Shown: positions 8,464 to 18,018, counted from the first letter of the stretch. The stretch is 64,000 nt of DNA from JAAYBF01 sp963715445 (GCA_963715445.1 OY970240.1:1178001-1242000); one strand, 5' to 3'. Numbers and translations are program-made. The notes: generated by a model from the sequence alone, not told the origin.

Positions 8464-9993
8464 GTGGACCATCCCGACCTCGCCCACATCGCCTGCCTCG
8501 TCGCGGCGGCAGGAGCCGTGCTGCTGCTGGCGGGCCGCGGCAGGGCCGCCGTGGTCGGCGGGCTCACCCTCATCGCACTCGCGGGAGCCGGGCTCGTCGG
8601 CTCGGCTGAGGGCATCGGCAGGCTGGACGCGGTCACGAGCCCGACGGGAGCGGGGGCCGCGCTGCTCGGGCTGGCGGCGCTCGCGGGAGCCGCGGCCGTC
8701 TTCGTCAAGCGACCCGCCTGGGTGCCCGTTGCGGTGCTCGTCACCGCGCCGCTGCGACCGCCGATAACGCTCGGCAACGACGGCGGGTTCCCGATCGGGC
8801 TCGCCGAGGACGGCGAGCTCGGACGGCTGCTGCCGCTCTACTTCGTGCTCGCGGCCGCGGGGCTCGCACTCGGGTGGCGGGCGCTCAGCGAGCGGAGCGG
8901 AGGAACTCTCCCCACGCGCGGGCTGCCGCCGGTCGTCGCCATACCGCTCGCGGCCTTCACCGCCTACTCGTGCCTCTCCCTGCTCTGGGCCGGCGAGCTG
9001 CGCGACAGCGTCGAGGCGCTGGTGTTCTTCACGCTGCCCTTCACCGTGCTGGTCGGAACGGTCGGGCGCGCACCCTACCCCGAGTGGGGCCCGCGCATCC
9101 TCGCCCGCGTGGGGGTGGCGCTCGCGGCGCTGTTCGCCGCGATCGGGCTGTACCAAGCAGCCACGCGCGAGCTCTTCTTCTTCGCTCCCAACCTCGAGAT
9201 CTCCAATGCCAACTCGAGCTTCTTCCGGGTCACCTCCCTGTTCGGCGACCCGAGCCTCTACGGCCGCCATCTGGTGCTCGGGATGAGCATCGTGCTCACC
9301 GTGCTGGCCCTGCGCCGCCTCGACGAGCGGCTCGGGCTGGCCCTCCTCGCGCTGCTGTGGGCCGGCCTCTTCTTCTCCTACTCCCAGTCGAGCATGATCG
9401 CCCTGGTCGCGATCACCCTGCTGATCGTCGCCGTGACGGGTGGGCGGCGGACGCGCGTCGCGGTGATCGGGATGTGCCTCCTGGTCGGCCTCGTGGGCGT
9501 GGGGTACCTGGCGGCGATCGTCGTCCGGGGAGACTCGCTGCGCCGCGAGACCGCCGACCGCTCACAGCGCATCGAGGACACTGTGCGGGTGATCGAGCGC
9601 AAGCCGGTGGCGGGCGTCGGCATCGGCGGTCAGGCCGAGGCGAGCCGCAGCCTCTCCGACCGCGATCGGCCCACGCCCAACTTCGTGTCGCACACGGCGC
9701 CCCTGACGACCCTCGCCGAGCTCGGCGCCATCGGCCTGGCGCTCTACGTCTGGCTGCTGGTCGGCGCCACCCGCATGCTGGCCGCGGTGAGACGGCTCGA
9801 GCCCGGCCTCGGCCTCGCGCTGCTGGCGGCCTTCCTCGCACTCTTCGTGCACACCCTGTTCTATCCCGGCTTCCTGGAGGACCCGCTCACCTGGGTCGTG
9901 GTCGGCGTGGGCGCGGGCTACCTCACCTGGCCGCGCCGCGACGACGGCACCGGCCGTGAGCGGGGCCCCGCTGCCGCGGGAGCCGCGGCATGA
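8464..9993 (+). CDS. O-antigen ligase/Wzy-like polytopic membrane protein
   Basis: Starting at GTG 8464 the protein is about 509 residues with 11-12 predicted membrane helices and one larger extracytoplasmic loop near residues 350-420 (after GYLAAIVVRGDSLRR) that holds GVGIGGQAEASR and NFVSHTAP. That layout, with a long loop in the second half and a His-containing motif, is the WaaL/Wzy (O-antigen ligase) pattern. It would polymerise a lipid-linked glycan or attach it to a protein or lipid. A longer in-frame stretch runs upstream into the GT2 gene but is out of character there, so the later start was chosen. Its stop overlaps the next start (ATGA). Confidence 0.8.
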   Translation: MDHPDLAHIACLVAAAGAVLLLAGRGRAAVVGGLTLIALAGAGLVGSAEGIGRLDAVTSPTGAGAALLGLAALAGAAAVFVKRPAWVPVAVLVTAPLRPPITLGNDGGFPIGLAEDGELGRLLPLYFVLAAAGLALGWRALSERSGGTLPTRGLPPVVAIPLAAFTAYSCLSLLWAGELRDSVEALVFFTLPFTVLVGTVGRAPYPEWGPRILARVGVALAALFAAIGLYQAATRELFFFAPNLEISNANSSFFRVTSLFGDPSLYGRHLVLGMSIVLTVLALRRLDERLGLALLALLWAGLFFSYSQSSMIALVAITLLIVAVTGGRRTRVAVIGMCLLVGLVGVGYLAAIVVRGDSLRRETADRSQRIEDTVRVIERKPVAGVGIGGQAEASRSLSDRDRPTPNFVSHTAPLTTLAELGAIGLALYVWLLVGATRMLAAVRRLEPGLGLALLAAFLALFVHTLFYPGFLEDPLTWVVVGVGAGYLTWPRRDDGTGRERGPAAAGAAA

Positions 9994-11351
9994 GGGACGC
10001 GCTCGGCATCGAGGGTCGCCTGCGCAGCGGGGGAGCCTGGGCGCTGCTCGGGACGCTGCTCGGGTTGATCGCGATCAACCTGCCGGAGCTCGGCTCGGAC
10101 CCCTGGCCGTTCCAGCCGGGGGCGGTGGACCCGCAGGGGCTTCTCGGCCCGCTCGTCCGCGCAGCTGGAGAGGAGTGGGACCTCGGCATCGCGCGCGCCG
10201 CCTGCTTCCTTGCGGGGCTCGCGCTGGCGCTGATCGCCGCCTGGGCGCTGCGCCGCCCTGAGCGCGACTGGCCGGCCTGGACGGGCACGGCGATCGCGAT
10301 CGGCGTCGCCCTGGCGCTGCTGCTCCCCTCGACGCTGCTGCAGGTGGGCCTGCGCGACGCGACCGAGCCCTGGTTCTTCACCAACGACTCGACCTTCCAG
10401 ATAGACCTCGCCGGCGAGCTCGTCCTGAACGGCGAGAACCCGTACGGCCACGATTACCGCTTCTCCGGCATGGAGCGCTTCTACAGCTTCGACGGGACCG
10501 CCTCCGAGCGCGTCCGCGAGCGCGAGGTGCCGCTCGTCCACTACGCCTACTTCCCGGGCACCGCGATCAGCGCGGCCGCCTGGCAGGCGGTGGTCCCCTC
10601 CCCGTTCGACGACTACCGGATGTTCGTCCTCCTGGCGACGCTCGCCGGCTTCTTCGCGGTGCTCGCCTTCCGCGGGCCGCTCGAGTGGAGGCTCGTCCTC
10701 GGCGCGCTCGTGGTGGCCAACCCGATCGCGGTGCGCTCGGCGTGGTTCGGTCAGAACGACGCTCCCTCCCTGACGCTGATGATCCTGGCCTTCGCCCTCG
10801 CGACGCGCGGGCGCCTGCGCTGGGCCGCGGCGGCGCTGGCGGGAGCTGTGCTGTTCAAGCAGTTCGCTGTGGTGGCAGTGCCCTTCCTGGCGCTGATGCT
10901 GCTCAAGCAGGGAGCCGACCGCCGCGAGCTGACGCGCTGCGCCGGCGTCTTCGCGGCTGTCGTGGCCGCCGCGATGCTGCCCTTCGCGATCGCCGACCCC
11001 GCGGCGTTCTGGGAGGACACCGTCGAGTTCGGCGCGGGCACGTACAAGATCGTCGGCTACGGCCTGTCCGCGATGCTCGTCCGCGCGGGCATCCTCGACG
11101 ACCGCGACGGCGCCTACCCGTTCGCCCTGATCGCGATCCTCACCTGGCTCCCGCTGACCGCCTACCTGCTCGTCCAGGTCCACCGCGCCCGCGCGCTCTG
11201 GCCCGCCGCCGCCGCATGCGCGGTCTCCCTCCTGGTGCTCCTCTTCATCGGCCGCACCTTCAACAACTACTACCTCGTCTGGCCCCTCACCGCCGCCGTG
11301 ATCGCAGCGTCCCTCGCCTCCTGGGAACGCACAAAGGCGACGCTCACCTAG
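9990..11351 (+). CDS. polytopic membrane glycosyltransferase, GT-C/GT87-like
   Basis: A 453-residue protein with about ten hydrophobic helices. The first large loop contains a short acidic pair and NGENPYGHDYRFSGMERFY, and the later SAWFGQNDAPSLTLMILAF segment; both are seen in polyprenyl-phosphate-mannose-dependent GT-C enzymes (GT87/DUF2029-like). It probably adds sugars on the outer face from polyprenyl-phospho-sugars. It is coupled to the preceding gene by an ATGA overlap. The gene at 63109, also membrane-bound, has a similar GDELYGP loop. Acceptor unknown. Confidence 0.75.
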   Translation: MRDALGIEGRLRSGGAWALLGTLLGLIAINLPELGSDPWPFQPGAVDPQGLLGPLVRAAGEEWDLGIARAACFLAGLALALIAAWALRRPERDWPAWTGTAIAIGVALALLLPSTLLQVGLRDATEPWFFTNDSTFQIDLAGELVLNGENPYGHDYRFSGMERFYSFDGTASERVREREVPLVHYAYFPGTAISAAAWQAVVPSPFDDYRMFVLLATLAGFFAVLAFRGPLEWRLVLGALVVANPIAVRSAWFGQNDAPSLTLMILAFALATRGRLRWAAAALAGAVLFKQFAVVAVPFLALMLLKQGADRRELTRCAGVFAAVVAAAMLPFAIADPAAFWEDTVEFGAGTYKIVGYGLSAMLVRAGILDDRDGAYPFALIAILTWLPLTAYLLVQVHRARALWPAAAACAVSLLVLLFIGRTFNNYYLVWPLTAAVIAASLASWERTKATLT

Positions 11352-11367
11352 CCGAGGGTCGAAGCGC

Positions 11368-12708
11368 CTACTGCTGGGGCTTGGCCGGCTGCTGCTTCTG
11401 GCCGGCCTTCTTCTTCACCGGCTTCAACCCGAAGAGGATGCTGCGCCCGGTGAGGTAGACGCGGTCCTGGTCGGCGACGATCGGCGAGGCGTACTTGCCG
11501 GCGCCGTTGCGCCAGACCTGCTTGCCGGTCTGCGCGTTGAAGGCCGTGGTCGAGTCGACTCCCTGCTTGACGTAGCGCTGGGCGGCCGAGCCGCAGGTGG
11601 AGCAGGTGGCCGCGTAGACGAGGCCGTCGAGCACCGTCGGCGGTGCGTGGACGGAGGCCGGCATGTCCTTCTGCCACACGGTGTCGCCCGTTGCCGCGTC
11701 GAGCGCGTAGAACTTGCCGTCGTAGGTGCCCACGTAGACCTTCTTGTCGTAGACCGCCGCCGAGCCGTAGATGTAGGTGCCGAGCGGCTTGGCCCAGAGC
11801 AGGTTGCCGGTCTTCGCCCCGTAGGCGTACATCGTGCCGTCGGTCGAGCCGATGTAGATCCGTCCATAGGCGGCGACCGGGGCGGCGTAGAAGAACTCGG
11901 TCGCGTCGGCGGCGCTCCAGGCCAGCCGACCGGTGCCGGCGTTGAGCGCGTAGAGCGTCCCCGAGTCGTTGGCGATGTAGATGCGGCCCTTGAGGTATGC
12001 GGCCGAGTTGTTGACGCGGTCGCCGGTCTGGTGGGCCCAGACCTGCTTGCCGGTCTTCGCGTTGATCGCGTAGACGTTGCCGTCCCAGGAGCCGACGTAG
12101 AGCTTGCCGCCCCGCAGCAGCGGCGAAGACTCGATCGGCTGCGCGTTGAAGCGCCACTTCGGCCGCCCGGTGCGGGCGTTCATCGCGATCAGGAAGCCGG
12201 TCGGGTTGGAGGCGCCCTGCGGGCACGGGTTGGCGAGGTCCCCCACCCAGTCCATGTAGGACTGGTAGACGACGCCGTCGGCGATCGTCGGTGACGAGGC
12301 GGCGCAGCGCTTGAAGTCCTTGACCTTGAAGACGGGATTGCCGGTCTTCCCGTTCAGCGCGAAGAAGAGGCCCTTCTGCTGGGCGATGTAGACGTTGCCG
12401 TAGGCGGCCGAGGGCGGATACTCGAGCGAGTCGCGAGCGTCCACCCGCCACAGCCGCCTGTAGGGCGGGCGGTGCTTGTAGGGGCCCGCCTTCGTGCGCT
12501 GGAGGTCGTAGCCGAAGGTGGGCCAGGGCTCCGGGATCGTCTTGCGCACGGGCACCCTCGGCTTGGCGGGACCGGCGTCCGCGTCGAACTCGACCGCGGC
12601 CGAGCCGCGCTTCTGCGGCGGGTCCTCGTCGCTGAGGTAGAGGTAGATGCCGCCAACCGCCCCGAGCAGGACGGCGGCAGCCGCGACTATGAGCATGCGG
12701 CGCCTCAT
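11368..12708 (-). CDS. PQQ-type beta-propeller repeat protein (BamB-like), membrane anchored
   Basis: A 446-residue protein with an N-terminal signal-anchor helix (about residues 5-25) and at least seven propeller blades of the PQQ/BamB type. Repeated units read like GNVYAINAKTGKQVWAH, GTLYALNAGTGRLAWSA and GKFYALDAATGDTVWQK. The extracytoplasmic propeller probably serves as a scaffold or sensor; nothing indicates PQQ binding or enzyme activity. The C-terminal tail is Lys/Gln/Pro-rich. A pair of Cys in ATCSTCGSAAQ (about residue 372) could form a disulphide. Its neighbour upstream on the same strand is a FlgD-Ig protein, 45 bases away. Confidence 0.85.
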   Translation of the reverse strand: MRRRMLIVAAAAVLLGAVGGIYLYLSDEDPPQKRGSAAVEFDADAGPAKPRVPVRKTIPEPWPTFGYDLQRTKAGPYKHRPPYRRLWRVDARDSLEYPPSAAYGNVYIAQQKGLFFALNGKTGNPVFKVKDFKRCAASSPTIADGVVYQSYMDWVGDLANPCPQGASNPTGFLIAMNARTGRPKWRFNAQPIESSPLLRGGKLYVGSWDGNVYAINAKTGKQVWAHQTGDRVNNSAAYLKGRIYIANDSGTLYALNAGTGRLAWSAADATEFFYAAPVAAYGRIYIGSTDGTMYAYGAKTGNLLWAKPLGTYIYGSAAVYDKKVYVGTYDGKFYALDAATGDTVWQKDMPASVHAPPTVLDGLVYAATCSTCGSAAQRYVKQGVDSTTAFNAQTGKQVWRNGAGKYASPIVADQDRVYLTGRSILFGLKPVKKKAGQKQQPAKPQQ

Positions 12709-12753
12709 GGGGGCGCAGGATGGCAGAACCCGCGGGCGGAGGGCCTAGGCGCC

Positions 12754-14571
12754 TCAGCCGCCGGCGAGGAGGCGCCAGACGCGGCGGGTGACTCGGGGCA
12801 CCTCCACGTCGAGCGAGCGCTCCTCGAGCCGTTGAGCCCATTCCGGCGTCCCCATGCGGATCACCGTTCCCTTTCCGAGCCTGTAGGCGACGAACGCCGG
12901 CTCGCCGGGCTCGCGGCCGGCCGCGGAGAGCAGCCGCGCGCCGTCCGGGAGCTCCACCGAGCGCTCGAACAGCGAGAACTCGCCGAAGAGGCCGTCGATG
13001 CCCTCGAAGAGGCCGAGCCGGTCGCTCTCCACGTTGAGCGGTGCGGGGATCTCGGCCCTGAAGGGACGGGTCCGCTCGCCGAAGAGGTCGTCGGGGCGCT
13101 CGGGGCTCGGGAAGCGCAGGCTGCTCCCCACGAGCGCGACCGAGCGCCGCAGGGAGGAGCCTCCGAACACGGCGACCGGCTTGCCGGCGACCTCGACCTC
13201 CTTCAGCAGCCGCTCGCGAATGCGGCGCGGAAGCCAGATCGCGCTGCCGGGGACGGCGAGCCCCGGAGCGTCCCCGAGGCTGGGACCGGAGCCTTGGGCG
13301 AGCGAGAGGTCGGTCGTCAGGTCGTATGCGATGCGCTCCCGGTCCAGAAAGCTCAGCAGCGGCGCAGCCTCCGCGCCCAGGCGTGGCGGGAGGTGGCCGC
13401 CGGCGAAGGGCCTGCCCACGGGGACCGCGTCGGCGTCGCGCAGGGTGTCCGCGAATCCGTCGAGGTCGGAGTCGAAGCGGTTGAGGCCCTGCCAGGTGAT
13501 AGCGGGCAGGACCACGAGCGGACGCGGACGATCGAGCTGGCGGCGGGACGGCGGCACGCCGTCGACCGCGAGCGGCCACCTAGCCGTGCGCCCGCGCCAA
13601 CGCACGCTCACGACGTAGGCGCCGGTGCGCGAATCGGCCGGGATGCCCACGCGCAGGAGGCCGCCCCGGCGGCGATCGCGCTTGATCGCGCGTGACGACC
13701 CGAGGCGCGCGAGGGAGTACTCGAAGCGGCGCGGCGAGGGGCCGACGCGCAGGCGGGCGACGGAGCCCGCCGCGACGGTCGTCAAGGGGCCGCGCAGCGT
13801 GAAGCGGCGCACCGCGACACCGGTGCCGGGCAGCGCCCTCTCCGGCGTGGGCACGCCCGCCGGCGCGAGCGCCTCGTTGCCGGCCTTGTCCCGCACCCGG
13901 ACCTGGAGCGCATAGTCGCCGTCCTGGGCCACCGCGCCGTTGGCCGTGCGGCCGTCCCAGATGCCGCTGCGGCGGGCATCGCCGCGGAAGCGCCGGATCA
14001 CGCGAGGCGGGCCTTCGTCGGTCCTCCAGACCAGGAACTCCGGGCTCCTCGTGCTCGGGCCGGCGTAGGTCGCGCGCACCGCGACGGGCTTGCCGTCCGA
14101 CGGATCGACGACCCCCGGAGCGGCCGAGGTCAGCCGGACGCGCGGGGGCGTGGTGTCCACCCGCACGGTCTTGAACGAATCGTGGATGCGGCCCTCCTTG
14201 CGCCGCGCCAGGCGCATCCGGTAGACGCCGTCGGGCACGCGGGCGCCCTCGTCGTCGCGGCCGTTCCAGGTGAAGCGGTGCCTGACGTCTCCGGCGAGGT
14301 TGCGCTCGTCCACGAGCCGGCGCACCTCGTTGCCGTCCTCGTCGATGATCGAGAGCGTCCCCTCGGTGGGCTCGGACAGGTCGAAGCCGACTCGGGCGGA
14401 ATCGCGCACGCCGTCGCCGTTGGGCGAGATCTGGAGCGGGCTGGTGGCGAAGCGCAGGACGACCGGCACCTCGGTCTTCAGCGACTGCGTGAGGAAGAAC
14501 GCCGCCATCGTCGCCGCGATGAGCGCGGCGAAGGCCAGTCGGACCAGGCGGCTCGACTCCATGCGGGCCAT
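12754..14571 (-). CDS. membrane-anchored protein with FlgD-type Ig domains
   Basis: A 605-residue protein with an N-terminal signal-anchor (about 10-28). It then has SPLQISPNGDGVRDSARV and FTWNGRDDEGARVPDGVYRMRL, the signature of FlgD-like Ig domains; a second such unit (SGIWDGRTANGAVAQDGDYALQV) follows at about residue 200. The C-terminal half (about 340-605) starts with VVLPAITWQGLNRFDSDLDG and resembles the C-terminal domain of N,N-dimethylformamidase-like proteins, though that match is from memory of the pattern only. It should face the outside. No catalytic residues could be assigned. The pairing with a beta-propeller gene suggests a shared surface role. Confidence 0.6.
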   Translation of the reverse strand: MARMESSRLVRLAFAALIAATMAAFFLTQSLKTEVPVVLRFATSPLQISPNGDGVRDSARVGFDLSEPTEGTLSIIDEDGNEVRRLVDERNLAGDVRHRFTWNGRDDEGARVPDGVYRMRLARRKEGRIHDSFKTVRVDTTPPRVRLTSAAPGVVDPSDGKPVAVRATYAGPSTRSPEFLVWRTDEGPPRVIRRFRGDARRSGIWDGRTANGAVAQDGDYALQVRVRDKAGNEALAPAGVPTPERALPGTGVAVRRFTLRGPLTTVAAGSVARLRVGPSPRRFEYSLARLGSSRAIKRDRRRGGLLRVGIPADSRTGAYVVSVRWRGRTARWPLAVDGVPPSRRQLDRPRPLVVLPAITWQGLNRFDSDLDGFADTLRDADAVPVGRPFAGGHLPPRLGAEAAPLLSFLDRERIAYDLTTDLSLAQGSGPSLGDAPGLAVPGSAIWLPRRIRERLLKEVEVAGKPVAVFGGSSLRRSVALVGSSLRFPSPERPDDLFGERTRPFRAEIPAPLNVESDRLGLFEGIDGLFGEFSLFERSVELPDGARLLSAAGREPGEPAFVAYRLGKGTVIRMGTPEWAQRLEERSLDVEVPRVTRRVWRLLAGG

Positions 14572-14645
14572 TCTCCCTGCCCCGGGCCGAGCCCGGCGTT
14601 CAGCCTGCCGTTGCGGGCCGCAGCCGAGCGGCGGCCGCCCACAGG

Positions 14646-14651
14646 GATAAT
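14646..14651 (+). promoter_or_regulatory. -10 element GATAAT, probable leaderless promoter
   Basis: GATAAT matches five of six positions of the TATAAT consensus and ends six bases before the ATG at 14658. It lies in the 86-base region between two divergent genes. Confidence 0.45.
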
Positions 14652-14657
14652 CGACGG

Positions 14658-15776
14658 ATGCGCGTGCAGCTCGTGGACCCGGCGGCGTACACGCCGCCGT
14701 ACGACTTCTCGCTCGCGGGCGCGCTGGCGGCTCGGGGCGCGGACGTCGAGGTGTCCACCAGCCGCAGTCCGCACGGTACGCCGCCGCCCACCGACGGCTT
14801 CACGGTGAGCCACGACTTCTACGGCCTCGCCACCGACCGCGACCGCTCGGTGAGCTCCCGGCGCGCGCTGCGCGTCGCCGAGCACCTGCCGGGGATGCTG
14901 CGCCACCGCCGCACGGCGCCGCGGCGGGCCGACATCGTCCACTACCAGTGGCTCACGCTCGAGGCGGCCGACGCCTTCCTCCTCGCGAAGGGGGTGCCGC
15001 GCGTCTTCACCTCCCACAACGTCCTGCGCCGCGGTGGCGGCCGGCTGCGCGAGCAGGCGGCACGGCTGGTCGCGAGCCACGTAGACGCGATCGTGACCCA
15101 CACCCGCTCCGGCGCGCAGGAGCTCACCGAGCGCTACGGAGCCGACCCGGAGCGCGTCCGCGTGATCCCGCACGGAGCCTTCGACTACCTCACGCGGCTC
15201 GAGCACGAGCTGCCGCTGCCCGATGAGCTGGCGGCCGTTGAGGGGCCCGTGATCCTCTCCTTCGGGGTCCTGCGGCCGTACAAGGGCATCGACGTGCTGC
15301 TCCAGGCCTTCGAGGAGATCGAGGGGGCCGAGCTGTGGATCGTCGGGCGCCCATGGATGGACATCGCGCCCCTGCGTGCAGCCGCCGCGCGAGCGCGCGG
15401 CACGGTGCGCTTCGTCGATCGCTTCGTGCCCGACGAGGAGCTCCCCGCATACCTGCGCCGCGCCGACGTGGTGGCGCTCCCCTACCGGAGCATCGACCAG
15501 TCGGGCGTCCTCTACACGGCGCTCGCCTTCGGCAAGGCGACGGTCGCCTCCGCCGTCGGCGGCTTCCGCGAGGTCGGCGAGGAGCACGACGCGGTGCGGC
15601 TCGTGCCACCGGGCGATCCCATGGAGCTGCGGATCGCGCTGGCGGATCTCGTAGCCCACCCCGACGCCCGCTCCGCCCAGGCGGAGAAAGCCGCCGAGGC
15701 CGCGAGCGGGCCCTACTCTTGGGAGCGCGCGGCGCGCGAGACGATCGCGCTGTACGAGGAGCTGCTGGGCCGATGA
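14658..15776 (+). CDS. GT4-family glycosyltransferase
   Basis: A 372-residue GT-B enzyme. The N-terminal domain begins with a donor/acceptor cleft strand (MRVQLVDPAAYTPPYDFSLA) and contains the linker HYQWLTLEAADAF. The C-terminal nucleotide-sugar domain has LSFGVLRPYKGIDVLLQAFE, LWIVGRP and the YRSIDQSGVLYTALAFGKA motif with the GT4 acidic/Gly pattern. It should transfer a sugar to the growing glycan in the cytoplasm. Its stop and the formyltransferase start overlap (ATGA), so the two are co-expressed and may act on the same unit. Confidence 0.88.
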   Translation: MRVQLVDPAAYTPPYDFSLAGALAARGADVEVSTSRSPHGTPPPTDGFTVSHDFYGLATDRDRSVSSRRALRVAEHLPGMLRHRRTAPRRADIVHYQWLTLEAADAFLLAKGVPRVFTSHNVLRRGGGRLREQAARLVASHVDAIVTHTRSGAQELTERYGADPERVRVIPHGAFDYLTRLEHELPLPDELAAVEGPVILSFGVLRPYKGIDVLLQAFEEIEGAELWIVGRPWMDIAPLRAAAARARGTVRFVDRFVPDEELPAYLRRADVVALPYRSIDQSGVLYTALAFGKATVASAVGGFREVGEEHDAVRLVPPGDPMELRIALADLVAHPDARSAQAEKAAEAASGPYSWERAARETIALYEELLGR

Positions 15777-16576
15777 AGTGCATCTACATGGGCAAGCACA
15801 AGCGCTCCGTGGTTCGGGGCCTGGAGCATCTGCTGGAGAGCGGATGGGATGTCTGCGCCGTGGTGGCGCCGCCGGCCGACGACAAGGTCGCGCCCACCCA
15901 GCGCCTCGACCTGGCCGCCGGCAGGGCCGGGCTGCCGCTCGTCTCCGACGACGACCTCTACGCAGCGATCGAGCGGCCCGGGAGCGGCGGCATCGACCTT
16001 GCGGACGTCGATGCGGTGCTCTCGTTCCTGTTCTGGAAGCGGATCCGCAAGCCGCTGATCGACCTGGCGCGGATCGGGTGCCTCAACTTCCACCCGGCAC
16101 CGCTGCCCGACATGCGCGGCATCGGCGGCTACAACGTGGCGATCCTCGAGGACCGGCCGGAGTGGGGAGCCTCGGCCCACTTCGTCGACGAGGACTTCGA
16201 CACCGGCGACCTCGTGCGCGTGGACCGCTTCCCGATCGACAGGGAGCGGGAGACCGCGCTCTCGCTCGACATCCGCAGCCAGGAGCGCCTGCTGGAGGTG
16301 TTCCACTGGACCGTGGACCGCCTGCTCGGCGGCGAGCAGCTGCCGCGCGTGCCGCAGGGCGAGGGCCGCTACGTGACGCGCGCCGAGTTCGAGGCGCTGC
16401 GCGCGATCCGCGATGGCGATCCGCCCGAGCTGACCGCCCGCCGGATCAGGGCCTTCTGGTACCCGCCGCACCCCGGCGCGACGATCGAGATCGACGGCAG
16501 GACGCTGACGCTCGTCGACGAGTCGCTGCTGGCGGAGGCCGCAGCAGCGTACCGGGATGCCGAGATCCTCCCCTAG
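15773..16576 (+). CDS. N-formyltransferase (methionyl-tRNA formyltransferase fold), probably for an amino sugar
   Basis: A 267-residue protein with the formyltransferase fold. It has LNFHPAPLPDMRGIGGYN, holding the Asn and His of the catalytic Asn-His-Asp triad, and DEDFDTGDLVR, holding the Asp. N10-formyl-tetrahydrofolate is the usual donor. It is shorter than Fmt (about 310) and lies in a glycan cluster, overlapping a glycosyltransferase gene by four bases. It also lies near a 4,6-dehydratase and a DegT aminotransferase. That setting suits a sugar N-formyltransferase like those for 4-formamido-4,6-dideoxy sugars rather than initiator-tRNA formylation. The specificity is an inference from context. 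Confidence 0.8.
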   Translation: MKCIYMGKHKRSVVRGLEHLLESGWDVCAVVAPPADDKVAPTQRLDLAAGRAGLPLVSDDDLYAAIERPGSGGIDLADVDAVLSFLFWKRIRKPLIDLARIGCLNFHPAPLPDMRGIGGYNVAILEDRPEWGASAHFVDEDFDTGDLVRVDRFPIDRERETALSLDIRSQERLLEVFHWTVDRLLGGEQLPRVPQGEGRYVTRAEFEALRAIRDGDPPELTARRIRAFWYPPHPGATIEIDGRTLTLVDESLLAEAAAAYRDAEILP

Positions 16577-16593
16577 CGGGGAAGCCCCGGCCG

Positions 16594-17952
16594 CTACTGG
16601 GTGAGGTCGGCGCCCGTGACGACGACGACCGACGCGTCCCCGGCCAGCGCCTGGCTGTCCGGGTCGATCGCCTCGCGCTGGGAGATGTCGAGGCGGCGGC
16701 CCACTTCGGCCGCCTCGCGCTCGGCGCCGGGGGCGTAGAGCACCACGGACTCGGCGAGCTCCTGGTCGTAGTTGTTGGTGACCGTGCCGACCTCGAACTC
16801 CTGCGCGCTGAGCTTGTCGCCCATCTGGGCGGCGAGGCCGGGGACCAGCGTGCCGTTGAGCACCGCCACCGTCACCGAGGAGGGGTCGATCGGCGCCTGC
16901 TCCTGATCGGCGTCGGCGTCGGCGTCGGCGTCCGAGGGGGTGCTCTGCGGCGCGTCCTGCACGGAGCTGTCCGGGTCGTCGCCTCCCGAGACCTGCACCA
17001 CCGCGAAGACCGCTATCGCCAGCACCAGCACGATGCCGCCGACGGTGAACAGCGTCCGCCGGGAATCTCCGGCGCGTCCGGCCTCCGACGCGGGCCTGCT
17101 CTCGGAGTACGGCGGAAGGATCTGACCCCGCCCGGCGGCCCCGGCGGCTGCCGACCCCGTTCGCAGCGGAGCTCGCGGCCGCGGGGGGGCGGGGCGAAAC
17201 GGCTGTGGGGGCGCCGGGGGGCGAAGTCCCGGCGTTGGCGTACGGGGCCCGTCCTCCTCATCCTCATCGTCCTCCGGCAGGTCGAGGTCGGAGTGCTCGT
17301 CCTCAGGACGCCATTCCCCGCTCTCGACCGGGTCCCACTCGTCTGTCTCCTGATGCACCGAGGTCGCGTCGGGGGCATCCTCGCCATCGGCCTCGGGCGT
17401 GGAGTCGTCGGGGGTCGCGTCCGCTTCCGCGTCGCCCTCCGCGGAGGGCTCGTCGCCCTCGGCGCCGGGATCATCCGCGAGGGCCGCGTCGCTCCCATCG
17501 GCACCCTCTCCCGCATCGCCGTTCGGCGCGGGTGGCGTGGCGGACTCGCCCTCGGGCGTGACCTCTTCCTCCTCGTCCGCAGCCGCGGGCGCGCCGGCGG
17601 CCTGCGCCGCCGCGGCGGGAGTGGCCGCCGCGGGGCCCATCGCCACCGCGGGCGCGGCACCTGCCGCCGACTGAGCCACGGCAGGCTGGGGAGCCACGCC
17701 GGGCTGCGCGCCTGGCGGGCGCGGAACCGGAGGAAGCTGCTGGCCGCCCGGCGCCTGGGGCGACTTGGGCACGGGCTGCGCGACCACCCGGCGAGGCTCG
17801 ACCTGGGTCGGGCCGCGCTCCGGGGCGCGGCCGGCCCACTCGCGCAGACGCTTCACATCACGCGCTTGCGAGAAGTAGAGGGCCGAGAGCACCGCCAGGC
17901 CGACGACGGCCGCGAAGCCCGCGTACGAGCCGATCTCTTGAAGCATCTCCAT
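16594..17952 (-). CDS. membrane protein with C-terminal LytR_C domain and long acidic Pro/Ala linker
   Basis: A 452-residue protein. A first transmembrane helix lies at about 8-28; a long Pro/Ala/Gln-rich then Asp/Glu-rich low-complexity segment covers about 45-300; a second helix (about 305-325) follows a short basic stretch. The C-terminal domain (about 360-452) begins SVTVAVLNGTLVPGLAAQMG and ends SVVVVTGADL, matching the LytR cell-envelope C-terminal domain. That domain is often fused to LytR-CpsA-Psr enzymes that link glycans to peptidoglycan; here it is without a catalytic LCP domain. It may be an accessory wall protein. Its place in the glycan cluster fits. Confidence 0.75.
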   Translation of the reverse strand: MEMLQEIGSYAGFAAVVGLAVLSALYFSQARDVKRLREWAGRAPERGPTQVEPRRVVAQPVPKSPQAPGGQQLPPVPRPPGAQPGVAPQPAVAQSAAGAAPAVAMGPAAATPAAAAQAAGAPAAADEEEEVTPEGESATPPAPNGDAGEGADGSDAALADDPGAEGDEPSAEGDAEADATPDDSTPEADGEDAPDATSVHQETDEWDPVESGEWRPEDEHSDLDLPEDDEDEEDGPRTPTPGLRPPAPPQPFRPAPPRPRAPLRTGSAAAGAAGRGQILPPYSESRPASEAGRAGDSRRTLFTVGGIVLVLAIAVFAVVQVSGGDDPDSSVQDAPQSTPSDADADADADQEQAPIDPSSVTVAVLNGTLVPGLAAQMGDKLSAQEFEVGTVTNNYDQELAESVVLYAPGAEREAAEVGRRLDISQREAIDPDSQALAGDASVVVVTGADLTQ

Positions 17953-18018
17953 AGGCGAGTTGGTGAACTGTAGTGCGACGCCCGGCTCCGAGCGACGCGA
18001 CCGGCAGGGCTCGGGGCC

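Noticed and set aside
11348..13579. 743-codon minus-strand frame spanning the propeller and FlgD-Ig genes
   Set aside because: It is the wrong frame of both genes; the translation is Arg/Ala/Pro-rich low complexity while the real frames show clear repeats and signal anchors.
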